Position numbers and translations under genes: made by a program
Shown: positions 39,817 to 48,631 of the stretch, in pieces
Position numbering within the stretch: the first letter of the stretch is position 1
Layout of the letters: each line of letters opens with the position of its first letter
The notes under the pieces: model-generated
Seen by the model: the letters and a program-made list of their open reading frames with translations, nothing else
Database searches by the model: none
What the model was told of the DNA's origin: nothing
Source: Parapedobacter soli
GTDB taxonomy: Bacteria > Bacteroidota > Bacteroidia > Sphingobacteriales > Sphingobacteriaceae
NCBI RefSeq assembly: GCF_025460835.1
Contig: NZ_JAMXAY010000008.1
Span: 50,529-114,528 of the forward strand
DNA: 64,000 bases
Reading direction: 5' to 3'

Positions 39817-40683
39817 CTACCTCCCCCGCTTCCGGCCAGTCTCCTGCTCCGGTTCCTGCTGCCATGGTAGCGGTTCGGTTTTTTTGCCGTTTTTACGTTC
39901 AACCGATTCCGATGGTGTCTCCCGCTCCTCCTTTTTAGCAGTCGTCTTTTCCGGGAATATCGTTTCGTCCCGTATTTCGGTCATGTCTTTGTCGTAAATG
40001 TCGATGGTCTTCATCTGCGGGTTGGCGGCAATGGAGACGGGTATGTTTTTCCGGCCAATGGCCAATGTGGTGTGAACATAGTTGCCATTTCGCAGCGCAA
40101 TCATGGCTTCTTGCATCTTTTCGGGAGTATCGAGCCCCTTGATTGGGTATTTACCGAGCGCTTCGCTTAGTTCATAACCGTATTCCGGGCGGAACGTGCG
40201 CAGTGGGTGATTGCCGTAGGCGTCGGTAATATCAAGATTGAGTCTGAACCACATGGGTATCTTTTCAGGTTGCGCCCCTTGTTGCTGGCCTTCACTTTTA
40301 TTGCGGAGGAAAACCTCTTTCTCCAGTGAAAATCCAGAAAGCAGCTTGAACGCTTGGTAGGCCGTAATGCGATGATCCCGCGCTAGATCGAAAGTCTGCT
40401 CGCGAACGACGGGGTCATCGTTTTTCCGTAGCGTGACCCGGTAATCGTTAAGAAAATACATGTCGCTTTCTTTGGAGCGGTTAAAATTGATCCGAAAGTC
40501 GAGAACTTCCGTTCTCGCATCGCCGAAATCCCTGCTTTCAGCAGGCCTCATCCGGGTGTTCACACCCAAGCTGAACTTGGGCATTTCACGCCGGATAGCG
40601 GTTTCCAGTACGTCGTGGAGCTTAGTGCCAAAGCCCAGCCCTTCGAGGGTCTTCTTGAGGTATTCCAAATTGTTCTCGTTCAT
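39817..40683 (-). CDS. Conserved mobile-element protein, function unknown
   Basis: This 288-residue soluble protein starts MNENNLEYLKKTLEGLGFG and contains SDMYFLNDYRVTLRK, PIKGLDTPEKMQEAM and a segment IAANPQMKTIDIYD. A highly charged Lys/Glu-rich tail follows (about 240-288). I associate this pattern with hypothetical proteins found repeatedly in Bacteroidetes conjugative elements, with no known activity. It is part of the accessory block on the minus strand. Confidence 0.7.
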   Translation of the reverse strand: MNENNLEYLKKTLEGLGFGTKLHDVLETAIRREMPKFSLGVNTRMRPAESRDFGDARTEVLDFRINFNRSKESDMYFLNDYRVTLRKNDDPVVREQTFDLARDHRITAYQAFKLLSGFSLEKEVFLRNKSEGQQQGAQPEKIPMWFRLNLDITDAYGNHPLRTFRPEYGYELSEALGKYPIKGLDTPEKMQEAMIALRNGNYVHTTLAIGRKNIPVSIAANPQMKTIDIYDKDMTEIRDETIFPEKTTAKKEERETPSESVERKNGKKTEPLPWQQEPEQETGRKRGR

Positions 40684-40724
40684 GTTGTATTGGATTAAAA
40701 AGGGGTTTGAAAAATCAGTGGTAA

Positions 40725-41069
40725 TTAGAACAGGGTCGTCTGTCCTCGTGGCGGCGGCTTGTACCCGTTCTCGATAGCGAGGTTCTCGCCGATGGTAGTC
40801 ACCAGTTCCTCGATGGAGGTGTAATCGGTTCCGTCAAGCATCTGGGTATGGAAGAAATGGGATCGGTATCCCGTTTCGCTGATGATGGGCGATTCAGCCC
40901 GGTATTCGATGTGGCTGAATAGCGGGTCTTTCTGGTCTTCCTCCTTTTTACCGGGCCAATAGAACCGGTAATTGGCTTGGACGGAAAAGCCGAACACCTT
41001 GATCTCAAGGCTGGCATTCTGCTTGAATTGTTCGGGAATCATAATGTTAAGTTTGGTGGCAGGGGTCAT
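40725..41069 (-). CDS. Hypothetical protein of the accessory block
   Basis: This 114-residue protein with beta-rich stretches (LEIKVFGFSVQANYRFYWPG) is of no recognised family. Its first codons overlap the end of the upstream gene (stop at 41047) by 23 bp, unless it begins at the in-frame ATG at 41042. The overlap suggests translational coupling with the degenerate Toprim-like gene. Confidence 0.55.
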   Translation of the reverse strand: MTPATKLNIMIPEQFKQNASLEIKVFGFSVQANYRFYWPGKKEEDQKDPLFSHIEYRAESPIISETGYRSHFFHTQMLDGTDYTSIEELVTTIGENLAIENGYKPPPRGQTTLF

Positions 41070-41616
41070 TCAAGTGATGGACGACCATCGTGGTAAAAGA
41101 CACGAAGCCCCGCGTCTTAAGGGTGCGGTAGGTGGATCGCATGCCGGTGAGTATACGGAAGCGGTGCAAGGAAAACCGGGGCACGGGAACACGGAAGGTG
41201 TTACCACAATAGGCGAATGCGACCATATCATCGTCCAATATAAATGAGGCATCGCGGCCCATTTGCCAAAGCGCGACCTTGCAGTCGAGCACCCTGCCGC
41301 AAAGGTCGTCGTCGAATACGCCGACCATCCTAGCATTGGTATACCTATGTTTGAGTTCCAGCAGCTGGCCTGCCGTGGAATGTAAACCAATTACGGTAAA
41401 CACATTGCTACCGGGTCTTGCGAGCAGATGGGGATGGAAGTGACAAAAGCACAAAGCATCGATAGCAGTATGGAACAGGAAGTGCTGCCGTGCCATACGC
41501 GGTTCTACTACCCCTACCGTACCCGTCACAATAGGTAATGCACCGGCGGTGTCATCCAGCCAAGGCGCAAAGTAATCCTGCACCCGCCTATCGACATGCT
41601 GTAACAACAGCATCAT
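41047..41616 (-). CDS. Degenerate Toprim-like protein
   Basis: In this 189-residue protein the segment HTAIDALCF (49-57) resembles the EGAIDALS motif of Toprim domains, and VFDDDLCGR (100-108) the FDNDxAG metal-binding motif. The catalytic Glu of the first motif would be His49 here, so activity is doubtful. VIGLHS (75-80) lies between them as in that fold. The gene sits between two uncharacterised element genes and upstream of the Dam/ART pair. The Toprim call is mine from motif order only. Confidence 0.5.
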   Translation of the reverse strand: MMLLLQHVDRRVQDYFAPWLDDTAGALPIVTGTVGVVEPRMARQHFLFHTAIDALCFCHFHPHLLARPGSNVFTVIGLHSTAGQLLELKHRYTNARMVGVFDDDLCGRVLDCKVALWQMGRDASFILDDDMVAFAYCGNTFRVPVPRFSLHRFRILTGMRSTYRTLKTRGFVSFTTMVVHHLNDPCHQT

Positions 41617-41619
41617 TGT

Positions 41620-42426
41620 TTATCGGGAGCGGCTTTTGCCGTTTACCCTCTGCTGCTGTTCCTGCTCCATTTCCCACTGGGGGACGGGTGCCCGCGACGG
41701 AGTCTGCTTTGCACGTTGCCATTGCTGCATATCTTGCATTGCCCTTTGGTAACCTTCCGTATAGGGGTCTTTTTGCGCGGCTTTGTTACCGAAGAGATTG
41801 CGTAGGCTGCGGAGCAGAAGGTAGGAAATACCGCCATCGAGTATAAGCGAATACATGAGTGCCTCCCTGTTGGAAGTTACCCCGCTTCGGCTGCTTGCAC
41901 GGCGTTGCAGGTGTGTCCCGTCCGAAAGCTGGACGATATCTCCGTTCCGGTATTGCTCTTTCTGGAGTTCGGACAGCTTCTCTCCATTGATTTTTGCCGG
42001 GACTTTTACGCTTGCGGGGTCTGAGGATATGAATTCCCTGGTCTCGGGATCGTACTCGATAACCCATGATTTCTTCTTTCCGTCGCCCGTATGATAGGTT
42101 TTCAGTACGTGGGTGAGTGTGCCCTGTTCGAGCTGTTCCGCCTCGACATCCAGCAGCAGCGGATGTTTCTTTATATCACGGTAGATGGGATGCAGCTGTA
42201 CGGTTACGTGACCTTCGGGAGTGCGCTGGAGCGATAGTTTGGCGTCCATTTTTCTGATGTGGATGCCGTCACTGCTCAGATCTTGTAGCGTGATGAGGTC
42301 TGTCCTGTGCCCTGCGAGCAGAGCGGTGAGGTCTTCGTCTGAAAGAAGGGGCTTGCCGTTCCTGACAAGACCAAGTTTACCCAGATCACCTATCGGCAGA
42401 TCATTTTCCTGAAATTGATTTTCCAT
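41620..42426 (-). CDS. DUF4099/DUF3945 domain protein
   Basis: This 268-residue protein has an N-terminal DUF4099-like part (FQENDLPIGDLGKLGLVRNGKPLLSDEDLTALLAG, about 1-95) and a DUF3945-like part (KKSWVIEYDPETREFIS ... LSELQKEQYRNGDIVQL, about 115-185). A hydrophobic stretch (ILDGGISYLLL) and a Gln-rich tail (about 225-268) follow. These domains are described in polyvalent proteins of Bacteroidetes mobile elements. The ATG at 42426 is chosen because the longer frame from 42609 overlaps the M23 gene. Confidence 0.75.
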   Translation of the reverse strand: MENQFQENDLPIGDLGKLGLVRNGKPLLSDEDLTALLAGHRTDLITLQDLSSDGIHIRKMDAKLSLQRTPEGHVTVQLHPIYRDIKKHPLLLDVEAEQLEQGTLTHVLKTYHTGDGKKKSWVIEYDPETREFISSDPASVKVPAKINGEKLSELQKEQYRNGDIVQLSDGTHLQRRASSRSGVTSNREALMYSLILDGGISYLLLRSLRNLFGNKAAQKDPYTEGYQRAMQDMQQWQRAKQTPSRAPVPQWEMEQEQQQRVNGKSRSR

Positions 42427-42439
42427 AATTAAATCGTGT

Positions 42440-43066
42440 TTAATATTCGTTTTTGGAGTGTTCGATAAGTTTTTGCAAAAACTTCCAAGGGTTAATGTAA
42501 GTTCCGTTCCTTTGGACGCCGAGGTGTAGGTGTTCACCGGTGGCTCGTCCCGTCCTGCCGGTGATGCCGATGGGATACCCCGCTGTGACGGGCTGGCCGC
42601 GTTTAACATTTATACGTGAAAGATGACCGTAGGTACTCTGCACGGCACCATGATCAATGCGAACGTAGTTGCCGAGGTGCCTATGATAACCGGTGGCCGT
42701 GACCGTACCATCCAAGATGCTCCGCACGGTCTGCGCCTGGGCGGCGAGGTCGATGCCCTTATGGAAACTAACCTTTCCTGTAATTGGATGCTTGCGCCAA
42801 CCAAAGCGTGAGGTAATCCTGTACTTAGCCAACGGCATATGTACCGCGGGTACCGATGGTTCAGACGCGCGAACAGCGGGCTCCGGTCCCGGGACGTTGG
42901 TTTGGATTTCCGGTTTGCGCACCGGGTATTCCATGGGATGGCGTGCAACGTGCTTGATGCAGGCTGCCTGTGCTCCCGCTGCATGAGGTAGCAACTGGCC
43001 AAGAAATGGGAGCATCCAGTAAATGGCCAGCTTACGCACCGTCACCGTCCCGTTCCTTTCTGCCAA
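42440..43066 (-). CDS. M23 family (LytM-type) peptidase
   Basis: This 208-residue zinc metallopeptidase has His102, Asp106 (FHKGIDLAA), His148 (YGHLS) and the HLH pair His179/His181 (GEHLHLG). The N-terminal hydrophobic segment (about 12-35) suggests export. Such enzymes cut peptidoglycan cross-links, so it probably opens the wall for the transfer channel. It sits directly downstream of the 142-residue paralogue gene with a 25-bp overlap. Confidence 0.9.
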   Translation of the reverse strand: MAERNGTVTVRKLAIYWMLPFLGQLLPHAAGAQAACIKHVARHPMEYPVRKPEIQTNVPGPEPAVRASEPSVPAVHMPLAKYRITSRFGWRKHPITGKVSFHKGIDLAAQAQTVRSILDGTVTATGYHRHLGNYVRIDHGAVQSTYGHLSRINVKRGQPVTAGYPIGITGRTGRATGEHLHLGVQRNGTYINPWKFLQKLIEHSKNEY

Positions 43067-43470
43067 TGCGATTCCCTATCCTGCGGAAGAGTCAGTTCCA
43101 ATCTGCTGGACAAGGGTATCGTGGCGGAACGGAGAATTTGGTCGTTGATGAGCGCCATGCCAAGGGCCTCGTGCTGCTGGCGCGGCGTTCCGTTCTCGAG
43201 GATCATGCTGATGCTTAGCAAAATCTTGAAGTCCTGTGCGTCCATGTCCCGGAGGGCATCCATCATGTCCCGGAAAAGTTCGCTGTGCGGTTTGAGCACG
43301 AGTAAGGTATCAGTGGTGTAGAGCGACCTGTGTTTGTCCGCAAAGCTGACCTCGATTACCTCATTGTCATAACTTACGTGAGAAACCGTGCCCAATTGCC
43401 CTTGCCTGTCCGCAGGGTCTGTGATCAGCTCGGGGTGTACCAGCACAGGTCTGCCTATTAAATCTTCCAT
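43042..43470 (-). CDS. Paralogue of the 45685-46119 protein, function unknown
   Basis: This 142-residue protein starts MEDLIGRPVLVHPELITDP. It is clearly related to the protein at 45685-46119 (shared VHPEL.TDP, QG.LGT.SHV.Y, and a central QQEAL or QHEALGMA region), with limited identity. The two genes flank the coupling protein gene. The fold looks like a small beta domain plus helices; no family name recognised. Both being beside the T4CP suggests a role with DNA delivery (inference). Confidence 0.7.
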   Translation of the reverse strand: MEDLIGRPVLVHPELITDPADRQGQLGTVSHVSYDNEVIEVSFADKHRSLYTTDTLLVLKPHSELFRDMMDALRDMDAQDFKILLSISMILENGTPRQQHEALGMALINDQILRSATIPLSSRLELTLPQDRESHWQKGTGR

Positions 43471-43497
43471 AGTACTGTGTGTTTAATGGTGAATGGA

Positions 43498-45540
43498 TTA
43501 CTTTTTGAAACCCGGCCGCATGGAGCCTTTGCCCTTCGGTAGGGGCCGTGGTGGTGCCGGTGGTTTGAATGTTCTTACGATACCCTGCACTTCGGCATTG
43601 ATGCGATGGAAATTCTGGAGCAATATCTCCTCTTTCCTATCGCCGAAGTCGTAGAATACGGGTAACTCGGGATAGGCTTCTTCCTCTTTGCGGATCGCTT
43701 TGAGGTCGAGGTCAATGCGGCAATTGACAGCAGATGTCTCAAATTTGCCCGTGTACTTGTCGACGGCATCGGACGCAAGGATGCCAACCATCTCTCCGGC
43801 TTTCAGCGAAGCAATCTTACCTGCTGGGATAAGCGGTTCGAGCCGTTCGTTGATCGACAGCGAGGTTTTTGTCCGGTCGATGGATAGACTTTCGCCCATC
43901 TGCTTTACTTTTCCAAAAAGACGTTCCATCCATTCGAGTCCGTCCTTATCACGGATGGATCCGCTGAGGATGTTTCCTACGATAGAGGTAATCGTGTCCG
44001 CGGTTTCCTTACCGTATTGTTGCCTGAACATGGTCAGCCCCTGTACCCCCAAAATGGCCGAAACGCGATTACTTCTGGCCTGTGAAATGATATCCTGGAC
44101 TTTATATAGGTATAAAGTTGGAGCCTCATCCACCACCAAACCGACCGGAATGTTGCCCCTTGTATTGATCAGTTTGGTAATCCGGTTGATGACCACCGAA
44201 TAGGATGCGGAATTCGTACTCTGTGTATTCGGGTTGCTTGCCAGTACAAGAATGGACGGGGCTTCGGGATTGCTGATCTTGAGGTCAAAATCATCGCCCG
44301 AAAACACCCAGAAGGTTTCCTTGGTGGCCAAGCGGCTGATGAATATCTTGAGCGTACCGACCTGCCCTTCCAACTGGTCAAAGGCGCGGGCCTTATAGGC
44401 GGTCATGAATGGCGAGAGCAGGGATTCGAGTTCCTTGTTGGAAAACAGGGTGCTGAATATTTCCTCATACGATCGGTTGAGGAAGGCCAGCACGTGCGGG
44501 AAGCTGGAATACCGCCCGCCCTCGTATTTGCTGAAAAAGTAGATACAGGCAGCCAGAAAGTTAACGGCCGATTGGGTGAAAAATTGGTCGCTCCCCGTCG
44601 CCTTGTCGCCTTTCTTCATCGCTTCCACCAATGCCTCGGCAGTTTCAGAGGCTTCGGCCAGAGTCTGCAGATAATCACTTCGCCAGGGATTGACACGCCT
44701 GCTCTTTTCCGGCTCGTTCAGGTTAATCACATGAAACCCGAAATCTTTCAGTTTGCCCTGTTGTTTACCGAGCAGGTAATGGTAGTAGGTAACCTGCCAC
44801 AGGTCGGGGAACTTAAAATCGAATACACAGAGTGTCCACTCAAGTGCCACAAGTTGGCGGATAATCGGCATAAAGACCGAGAAGCTCTTGCCCGACCCCG
44901 GGGTACCGATTACGAGGCACCCGCGAAATAAATTCTCCAACACGATAAATCCCTTGCGCACTTTCTTCCGGTAGTAGAATAGCATCGGAATGTTCACCGC
45001 GTAGGGTGTTATCTTCGGTTTGGTGGGCTGCATGAAGGATTCCTCTTCGACATTCCACCTGTCCTTACCGAGCCGCGAGCCGATAATCTTGGACACGTTA
45101 TCCATCGCGATGTGCAGGAGCAGCGTCCCGATGACCGTGCATCCGATATAGCCCAGATCGAACCAACTGGTATAGGGCAGCGGCCAGACTCCGGATGGCC
45201 TGCCGTAAAACCAGAGACTGGCTGCCAGCAATAGCAGCCCTGCGGTTAAAGGATACGCAATAGCATTCTTGGGGTTGAGATCTTTCTCCTTTCTGCTGAG
45301 CGTACCGACAGAGACGAGACAAATCAGAATGAACGTGAACAATTTGCTGTGGATCGGGTAATGGTAAATGGCAATGCCTGCCATGCGTACAAGGAAGTGC
45401 GATAATCCGTACCGTTCGCTAGCTGGACTGGCCACTACCTTTTCGGCGTAGATAAACATCAGGATGTCGAGGGCTACGGATAGGTATATGGCGAATTGCA
45501 GGAAGCGATGCATCGCCTGCTGTTCTTTGGATTCCTCCAT
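43498..45540 (-). CDS. VirD4-like type IV coupling protein
   Basis: This 680-residue coupling protein has at least three N-terminal membrane helices (about 15-33, 66-82 and 98-112, with one near 130), Walker A GTPGSGKSFS (212-221), Walker B LVVDEAPTLYL and a C-terminal AAA+ part. It links the relaxosome to the secretion channel and is needed for DNA export. In CTnDOT-like elements the coupling protein gene lies next to the relaxase; here it is at the far end of the tra operon, after a strong hairpin. The same family is annotated TraG or MobC in different elements. Confidence 0.93.
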   Translation of the reverse strand: MEESKEQQAMHRFLQFAIYLSVALDILMFIYAEKVVASPASERYGLSHFLVRMAGIAIYHYPIHSKLFTFILICLVSVGTLSRKEKDLNPKNAIAYPLTAGLLLLAASLWFYGRPSGVWPLPYTSWFDLGYIGCTVIGTLLLHIAMDNVSKIIGSRLGKDRWNVEEESFMQPTKPKITPYAVNIPMLFYYRKKVRKGFIVLENLFRGCLVIGTPGSGKSFSVFMPIIRQLVALEWTLCVFDFKFPDLWQVTYYHYLLGKQQGKLKDFGFHVINLNEPEKSRRVNPWRSDYLQTLAEASETAEALVEAMKKGDKATGSDQFFTQSAVNFLAACIYFFSKYEGGRYSSFPHVLAFLNRSYEEIFSTLFSNKELESLLSPFMTAYKARAFDQLEGQVGTLKIFISRLATKETFWVFSGDDFDLKISNPEAPSILVLASNPNTQSTNSASYSVVINRITKLINTRGNIPVGLVVDEAPTLYLYKVQDIISQARSNRVSAILGVQGLTMFRQQYGKETADTITSIVGNILSGSIRDKDGLEWMERLFGKVKQMGESLSIDRTKTSLSINERLEPLIPAGKIASLKAGEMVGILASDAVDKYTGKFETSAVNCRIDLDLKAIRKEEEAYPELPVFYDFGDRKEEILLQNFHRINAEVQGIVRTFKPPAPPRPLPKGKGSMRPGFKK

Positions 45541-45623
45541 ATGTAATTGGATTTTATAGCCTGGAAGGAGCCCTGCGGGGTTCTTCCATAATGATTTGCT
45601 TTTCTATGGCTTAGGGGCGCTAC

Positions 45624-45672
45624 AAAAAATTCATGCTAACCCACCCAATACGGGTGGGATGCACAAATTTTT
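45624..45672 (-). terminator. Strong hairpin before the coupling protein gene
   Basis: In the transcribed direction CCCACCC (complement of 45652-45658) pairs with GGGTGGG (complement of 45640-45646), with an outer A/T-rich stem. A T-run follows at its left end. It could terminate or attenuate the transcript between the tra genes upstream and the coupling protein downstream. Confidence 0.65.
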
Positions 45673-45684
45673 CGGATTATCGAA

Positions 45685-46119
45685 TTAAATGCCCCTTCCC
45701 GGCGGCTGTTGCTGGTTAGGTCTTCCTATCTGAAACTCGATCCAATCCTCGACGCTGAATACTACCGCTCCGGAAATCTTATCATGGGTCACGGCCCAAT
45801 CAAGGGCTTCCTGCTGGACTTCCGGTATCCCGGTTGCATCCAGCTGGTACATTTCCATAATATCCACTACGTCCGAGGCATTCATATTCAAGATATCTAC
45901 ATCACTCCGTAGCTTATCTATTGCCATGTCTACGGGAACCAGCATCAGCAAGGCATTGGTATCGTAAAGGCCGATCGCGTGGTTTTTGAACTTAACGTAA
46001 ACTGAATTATCCTCGTAAATAACGTGACTAATCGTTCCCAAGTGTCCTTGCATGTTCACCGGATCGGTGGTCAATTCGGGATGCACCATGACCGATGTGC
46101 CAACTAGTTTTTCCATCAT
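45685..46119 (-). CDS. Paralogue of the 43042-43470 protein, function unknown
   Basis: This 144-residue protein starts MMEKLVGTSVMVHPELTTDP and shares its N-terminal half with the 142-residue protein at 43042. It lies immediately before the hairpin that precedes the coupling protein. The C-terminus ends in a Pro/Gln-rich stretch. No named family recognised. Confidence 0.7.
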   Translation of the reverse strand: MMEKLVGTSVMVHPELTTDPVNMQGHLGTISHVIYEDNSVYVKFKNHAIGLYDTNALLMLVPVDMAIDKLRSDVDILNMNASDVVDIMEMYQLDATGIPEVQQEALDWAVTHDKISGAVVFSVEDWIEFQIGRPNQQQPPGRGI

Positions 46120-46149
46120 AAATTCGTTAGGGGTGAATAAAAGGGTTGA

Positions 46150-46989
46150 TTAAAACGTATCAGCATCAAGGATGTCCCGGTACTTGATCCTCAGCGTAAT
46201 CGTCCTCCCGGATATCTGCTTTTCGGAAAGCTCGACGTTCAGCACCTTACTCGCTGGGAAGGTGGCTTTCTTCAGGACGTAGATATTCCGATACGTCCGT
46301 TTGAAGGAACTGTGCGGATAGAGTTGCCAAATCGGCTCTATCTCGATGGACTGCACGTTGGTGGCCTTGGTTATCTTTTTGTCCTCAATCTTGAAACGGA
46401 GCTCATCAATGTCGTAGGCAAGGTTAGTAGCATTGTGGTAGGTGATGTCCAGCAACACGAGGTCGCCCACGGTATAGACATTATTCAGGTCGGCATGGAT
46501 ACCGTAAGTGCTGGCCTGGCGGATCGGCTTGGCATTATGCCGGGAAAGCAATCTTACCGCATGGCTGCGTAATTCCGGCGTGGTCAGCTCGACCGGGATA
46601 TGGAGCGGACGGGTATGGCGGGGCAGGATGTCGAAACTAGCGGCGATAGCGGATGCGGGTGCACCCCCGGCATAGTGCAGCCTGTACTGCGCGATGAAAC
46701 TCTCGCCGATGACGGTGACTACGCCAAGCCCCCCAGAACCTCCGTACAAGCTTTTCGCGGAGTCGGATACCCATTTGAGGCGCAGGACGTTGAGTTCGGG
46801 TAGATCACCAACCACGTCGTGGGTGGAGATGTCTACGTAGCGGATGGGTTCCGGCGAGATGATGTGCAGTGAACTACTGCCGTCCATGATGATATCGGGC
46901 AGTTCGTCCCGATAGGTTCCGGCCTTTTCCTGGGCGTCGAGGTTTAGCCCTGCCAACAACAGGGATAGGATAACGAGTAATATTTTCAT
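46150..46989 (-). CDS. traN: Conjugative transposon protein TraN (VirB9-like)
   Basis: This 279-residue protein has a signal peptide (about 1-20, LNLDAQ) and a beta-rich periplasmic or outer-membrane part with YDIDELRFKIEDKKITKATNVQSIEIEP, a TraN (DUF4138) hallmark. It corresponds to VirB9 in the core of the type IV secretion channel. It follows traM on the same strand, 11 bp apart. Confidence 0.88.
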   Translation of the reverse strand: MKILLVILSLLLAGLNLDAQEKAGTYRDELPDIIMDGSSSLHIISPEPIRYVDISTHDVVGDLPELNVLRLKWVSDSAKSLYGGSGGLGVVTVIGESFIAQYRLHYAGGAPASAIAASFDILPRHTRPLHIPVELTTPELRSHAVRLLSRHNAKPIRQASTYGIHADLNNVYTVGDLVLLDITYHNATNLAYDIDELRFKIEDKKITKATNVQSIEIEPIWQLYPHSSFKRTYRNIYVLKKATFPASKVLNVELSEKQISGRTITLRIKYRDILDADTF

Positions 46990-47000
46990 TTTCGGATCTT

Positions 47001-48200
47001 TTAATAATTCTTCTGGTTGTTGCGCAGCTGGTCGGGGTCAATGAGGTAGACCAGCGTGTTATATTTAATCTTCGCCTTATTCTGCCGGATTACCTTGTTA
47101 ACGGCACTAGTGGTGGATTGAAACATTTTCTGCACCATACTCATCACCAGCTGGCTGTTGTTCGCCGCGGCCTGCTGAAGGGTAATGCCCTGACTTGTAT
47201 TACTTCCCAAGTCGCGCGTGAACTCACGAAATGCCGATGCCGGAACGTAAAGTCCGGGCAGGCCGTCGTGGTCGTAGACCTCGAGCCGTACCGGTAGGAT
47301 ATGCTGGTCGTTCATGATGGAGGTGACCGTCAGATTAACCCGTTGCCCAGTGAACCCGGATATCTCTGCATAGATGTAAGTTCCTTTTTTTATCAGGAAA
47401 TGGCCCGCCATCATGTCTTCGAGCAGACGAATGCGAAGGCGTGATCCGGCATAGCCCTTGATGTCCTGGTCGACCATGGCGGTAATGAAGGTTTCTTCGC
47501 GATCCGGAGTGACCGTATTGAAGACGGCGGCAGTGCCGGATGCCTTGCTGACGGTAAGCCGCGCTTGCTTTTGCTCCTGACGCTGCTTTTCGAGGAGTTC
47601 GGCTTGTCGGAGCTGTTCCTGCTCGGCACGGTATTCTGGGTCACTGGCCTTGGCCATGCTATCCAGCAATTCCATTTGCTGGCGGAAGAGCTCCATCGGA
47701 TCGGCCTGTGCAGGCTGCGGCGCAGTGGTTTGCGTGGTCTGTCCGTGCATTTCTGCGAGTGCTTCCTGCAATGCCCTGTCGTGGGGGTCGAATGTATCAC
47801 CGCGACGTATCGGATCGACAGCATCCGGGAAGTCACTGCCAGATGTGTCGCTATACCTCCCTTTCATGGCACGGTCGATAGAGTCGAGCATCTGCCGCTC
47901 GCGTTCGTTGTACAGGGTATTGGGCGTTTCGGTGACCGCCTGTTCCTCCTGAATGTGACCGATCGCGGTATAGCCATCGGCCTGCCGGTACCGGTCGCGG
48001 TAGGCTTCCAATTTATCTGAGAGCGCACGATTACGCACTTGGTCGGAGACCTCAGCGAGATCGGTCTGCAGGGAATCCCCGCCCGCCTTGGGTGGTTGTT
48101 CTTTGCCGAAGCTGCTCTTGTATGCATAGAAGAATATGCATAGGAATGGCAGCAGAATGAGCGGTATAATGTACCGCGGCTTTCTGAAATCGATGATCAT
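47001..48200 (-). CDS. traM: Conjugative transposon protein TraM (VirB10-like)
   Basis: This 399-residue protein has a single N-terminal membrane helix (about 10-29), a long Gln/Glu-rich linker (about 65-220) and a C-terminal beta-barrel-type domain with VPASAFREFTRDLGSNTSQG and NTLVYLIDP. This is the VirB10-like component spanning the envelope. It overlaps the preceding TraL-like gene by 4 bp. Confidence 0.9.
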   Translation of the reverse strand: MIIDFRKPRYIIPLILLPFLCIFFYAYKSSFGKEQPPKAGGDSLQTDLAEVSDQVRNRALSDKLEAYRDRYRQADGYTAIGHIQEEQAVTETPNTLYNERERQMLDSIDRAMKGRYSDTSGSDFPDAVDPIRRGDTFDPHDRALQEALAEMHGQTTQTTAPQPAQADPMELFRQQMELLDSMAKASDPEYRAEQEQLRQAELLEKQRQEQKQARLTVSKASGTAAVFNTVTPDREETFITAMVDQDIKGYAGSRLRIRLLEDMMAGHFLIKKGTYIYAEISGFTGQRVNLTVTSIMNDQHILPVRLEVYDHDGLPGLYVPASAFREFTRDLGSNTSQGITLQQAAANNSQLVMSMVQKMFQSTTSAVNKVIRQNKAKIKYNTLVYLIDPDQLRNNQKNY

Positions 48201-48631
48201 GGTGCTGTGTCATTATTTTTATGGTTCATAATGGATTGCTGTATCTGCTCAAATCGCCGGAGGGCTTCGGTGAGCCGGATGCTATCGGTGGCATCGAGTG
48301 TATCCTTTTCGATGATATGAGCGATGGTATCTTGCAATGCAGTCACTTCGTTGAGGGCGGCATAGGTATCGATGATGCCCGTGATAGCCCCGCCTGCACC
48401 GCTCGCCGGTGGTTTGGGAAAAGCGGGCAGAGCGTGGGGTTCATCCGTTCGCATGACGGTAAAGGCCAGAATGCCCGACGCGAGCATGCAGGCAAGCATC
48501 CCGGCAAAGAAATAAAGGGGATGTCGTTTCACCAGCTCGCGGCAGAAGCCGCTCACCTGTCGGAGATGGCGACGGATGCCGTCCATCCCTAGGATGTCGG
48601 TTGCGGGGTCAGAAGGTGTTTTTCTGTTCAT
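48197..48631 (-). CDS. Small membrane protein in the TraL position
   Basis: This 144-residue protein has one membrane helix (about 40-62) and a mostly helical periplasmic part. Its position between TraK and TraM matches TraL, but sequence evidence for that family is weak. It overlaps traK by 23 bp and traM by 4 bp, indicating tight coupling. Confidence 0.65.
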   Translation of the reverse strand: MNRKTPSDPATDILGMDGIRRHLRQVSGFCRELVKRHPLYFFAGMLACMLASGILAFTVMRTDEPHALPAFPKPPASGAGGAITGIIDTYAALNEVTALQDTIAHIIEKDTLDATDSIRLTEALRRFEQIQQSIMNHKNNDTAP

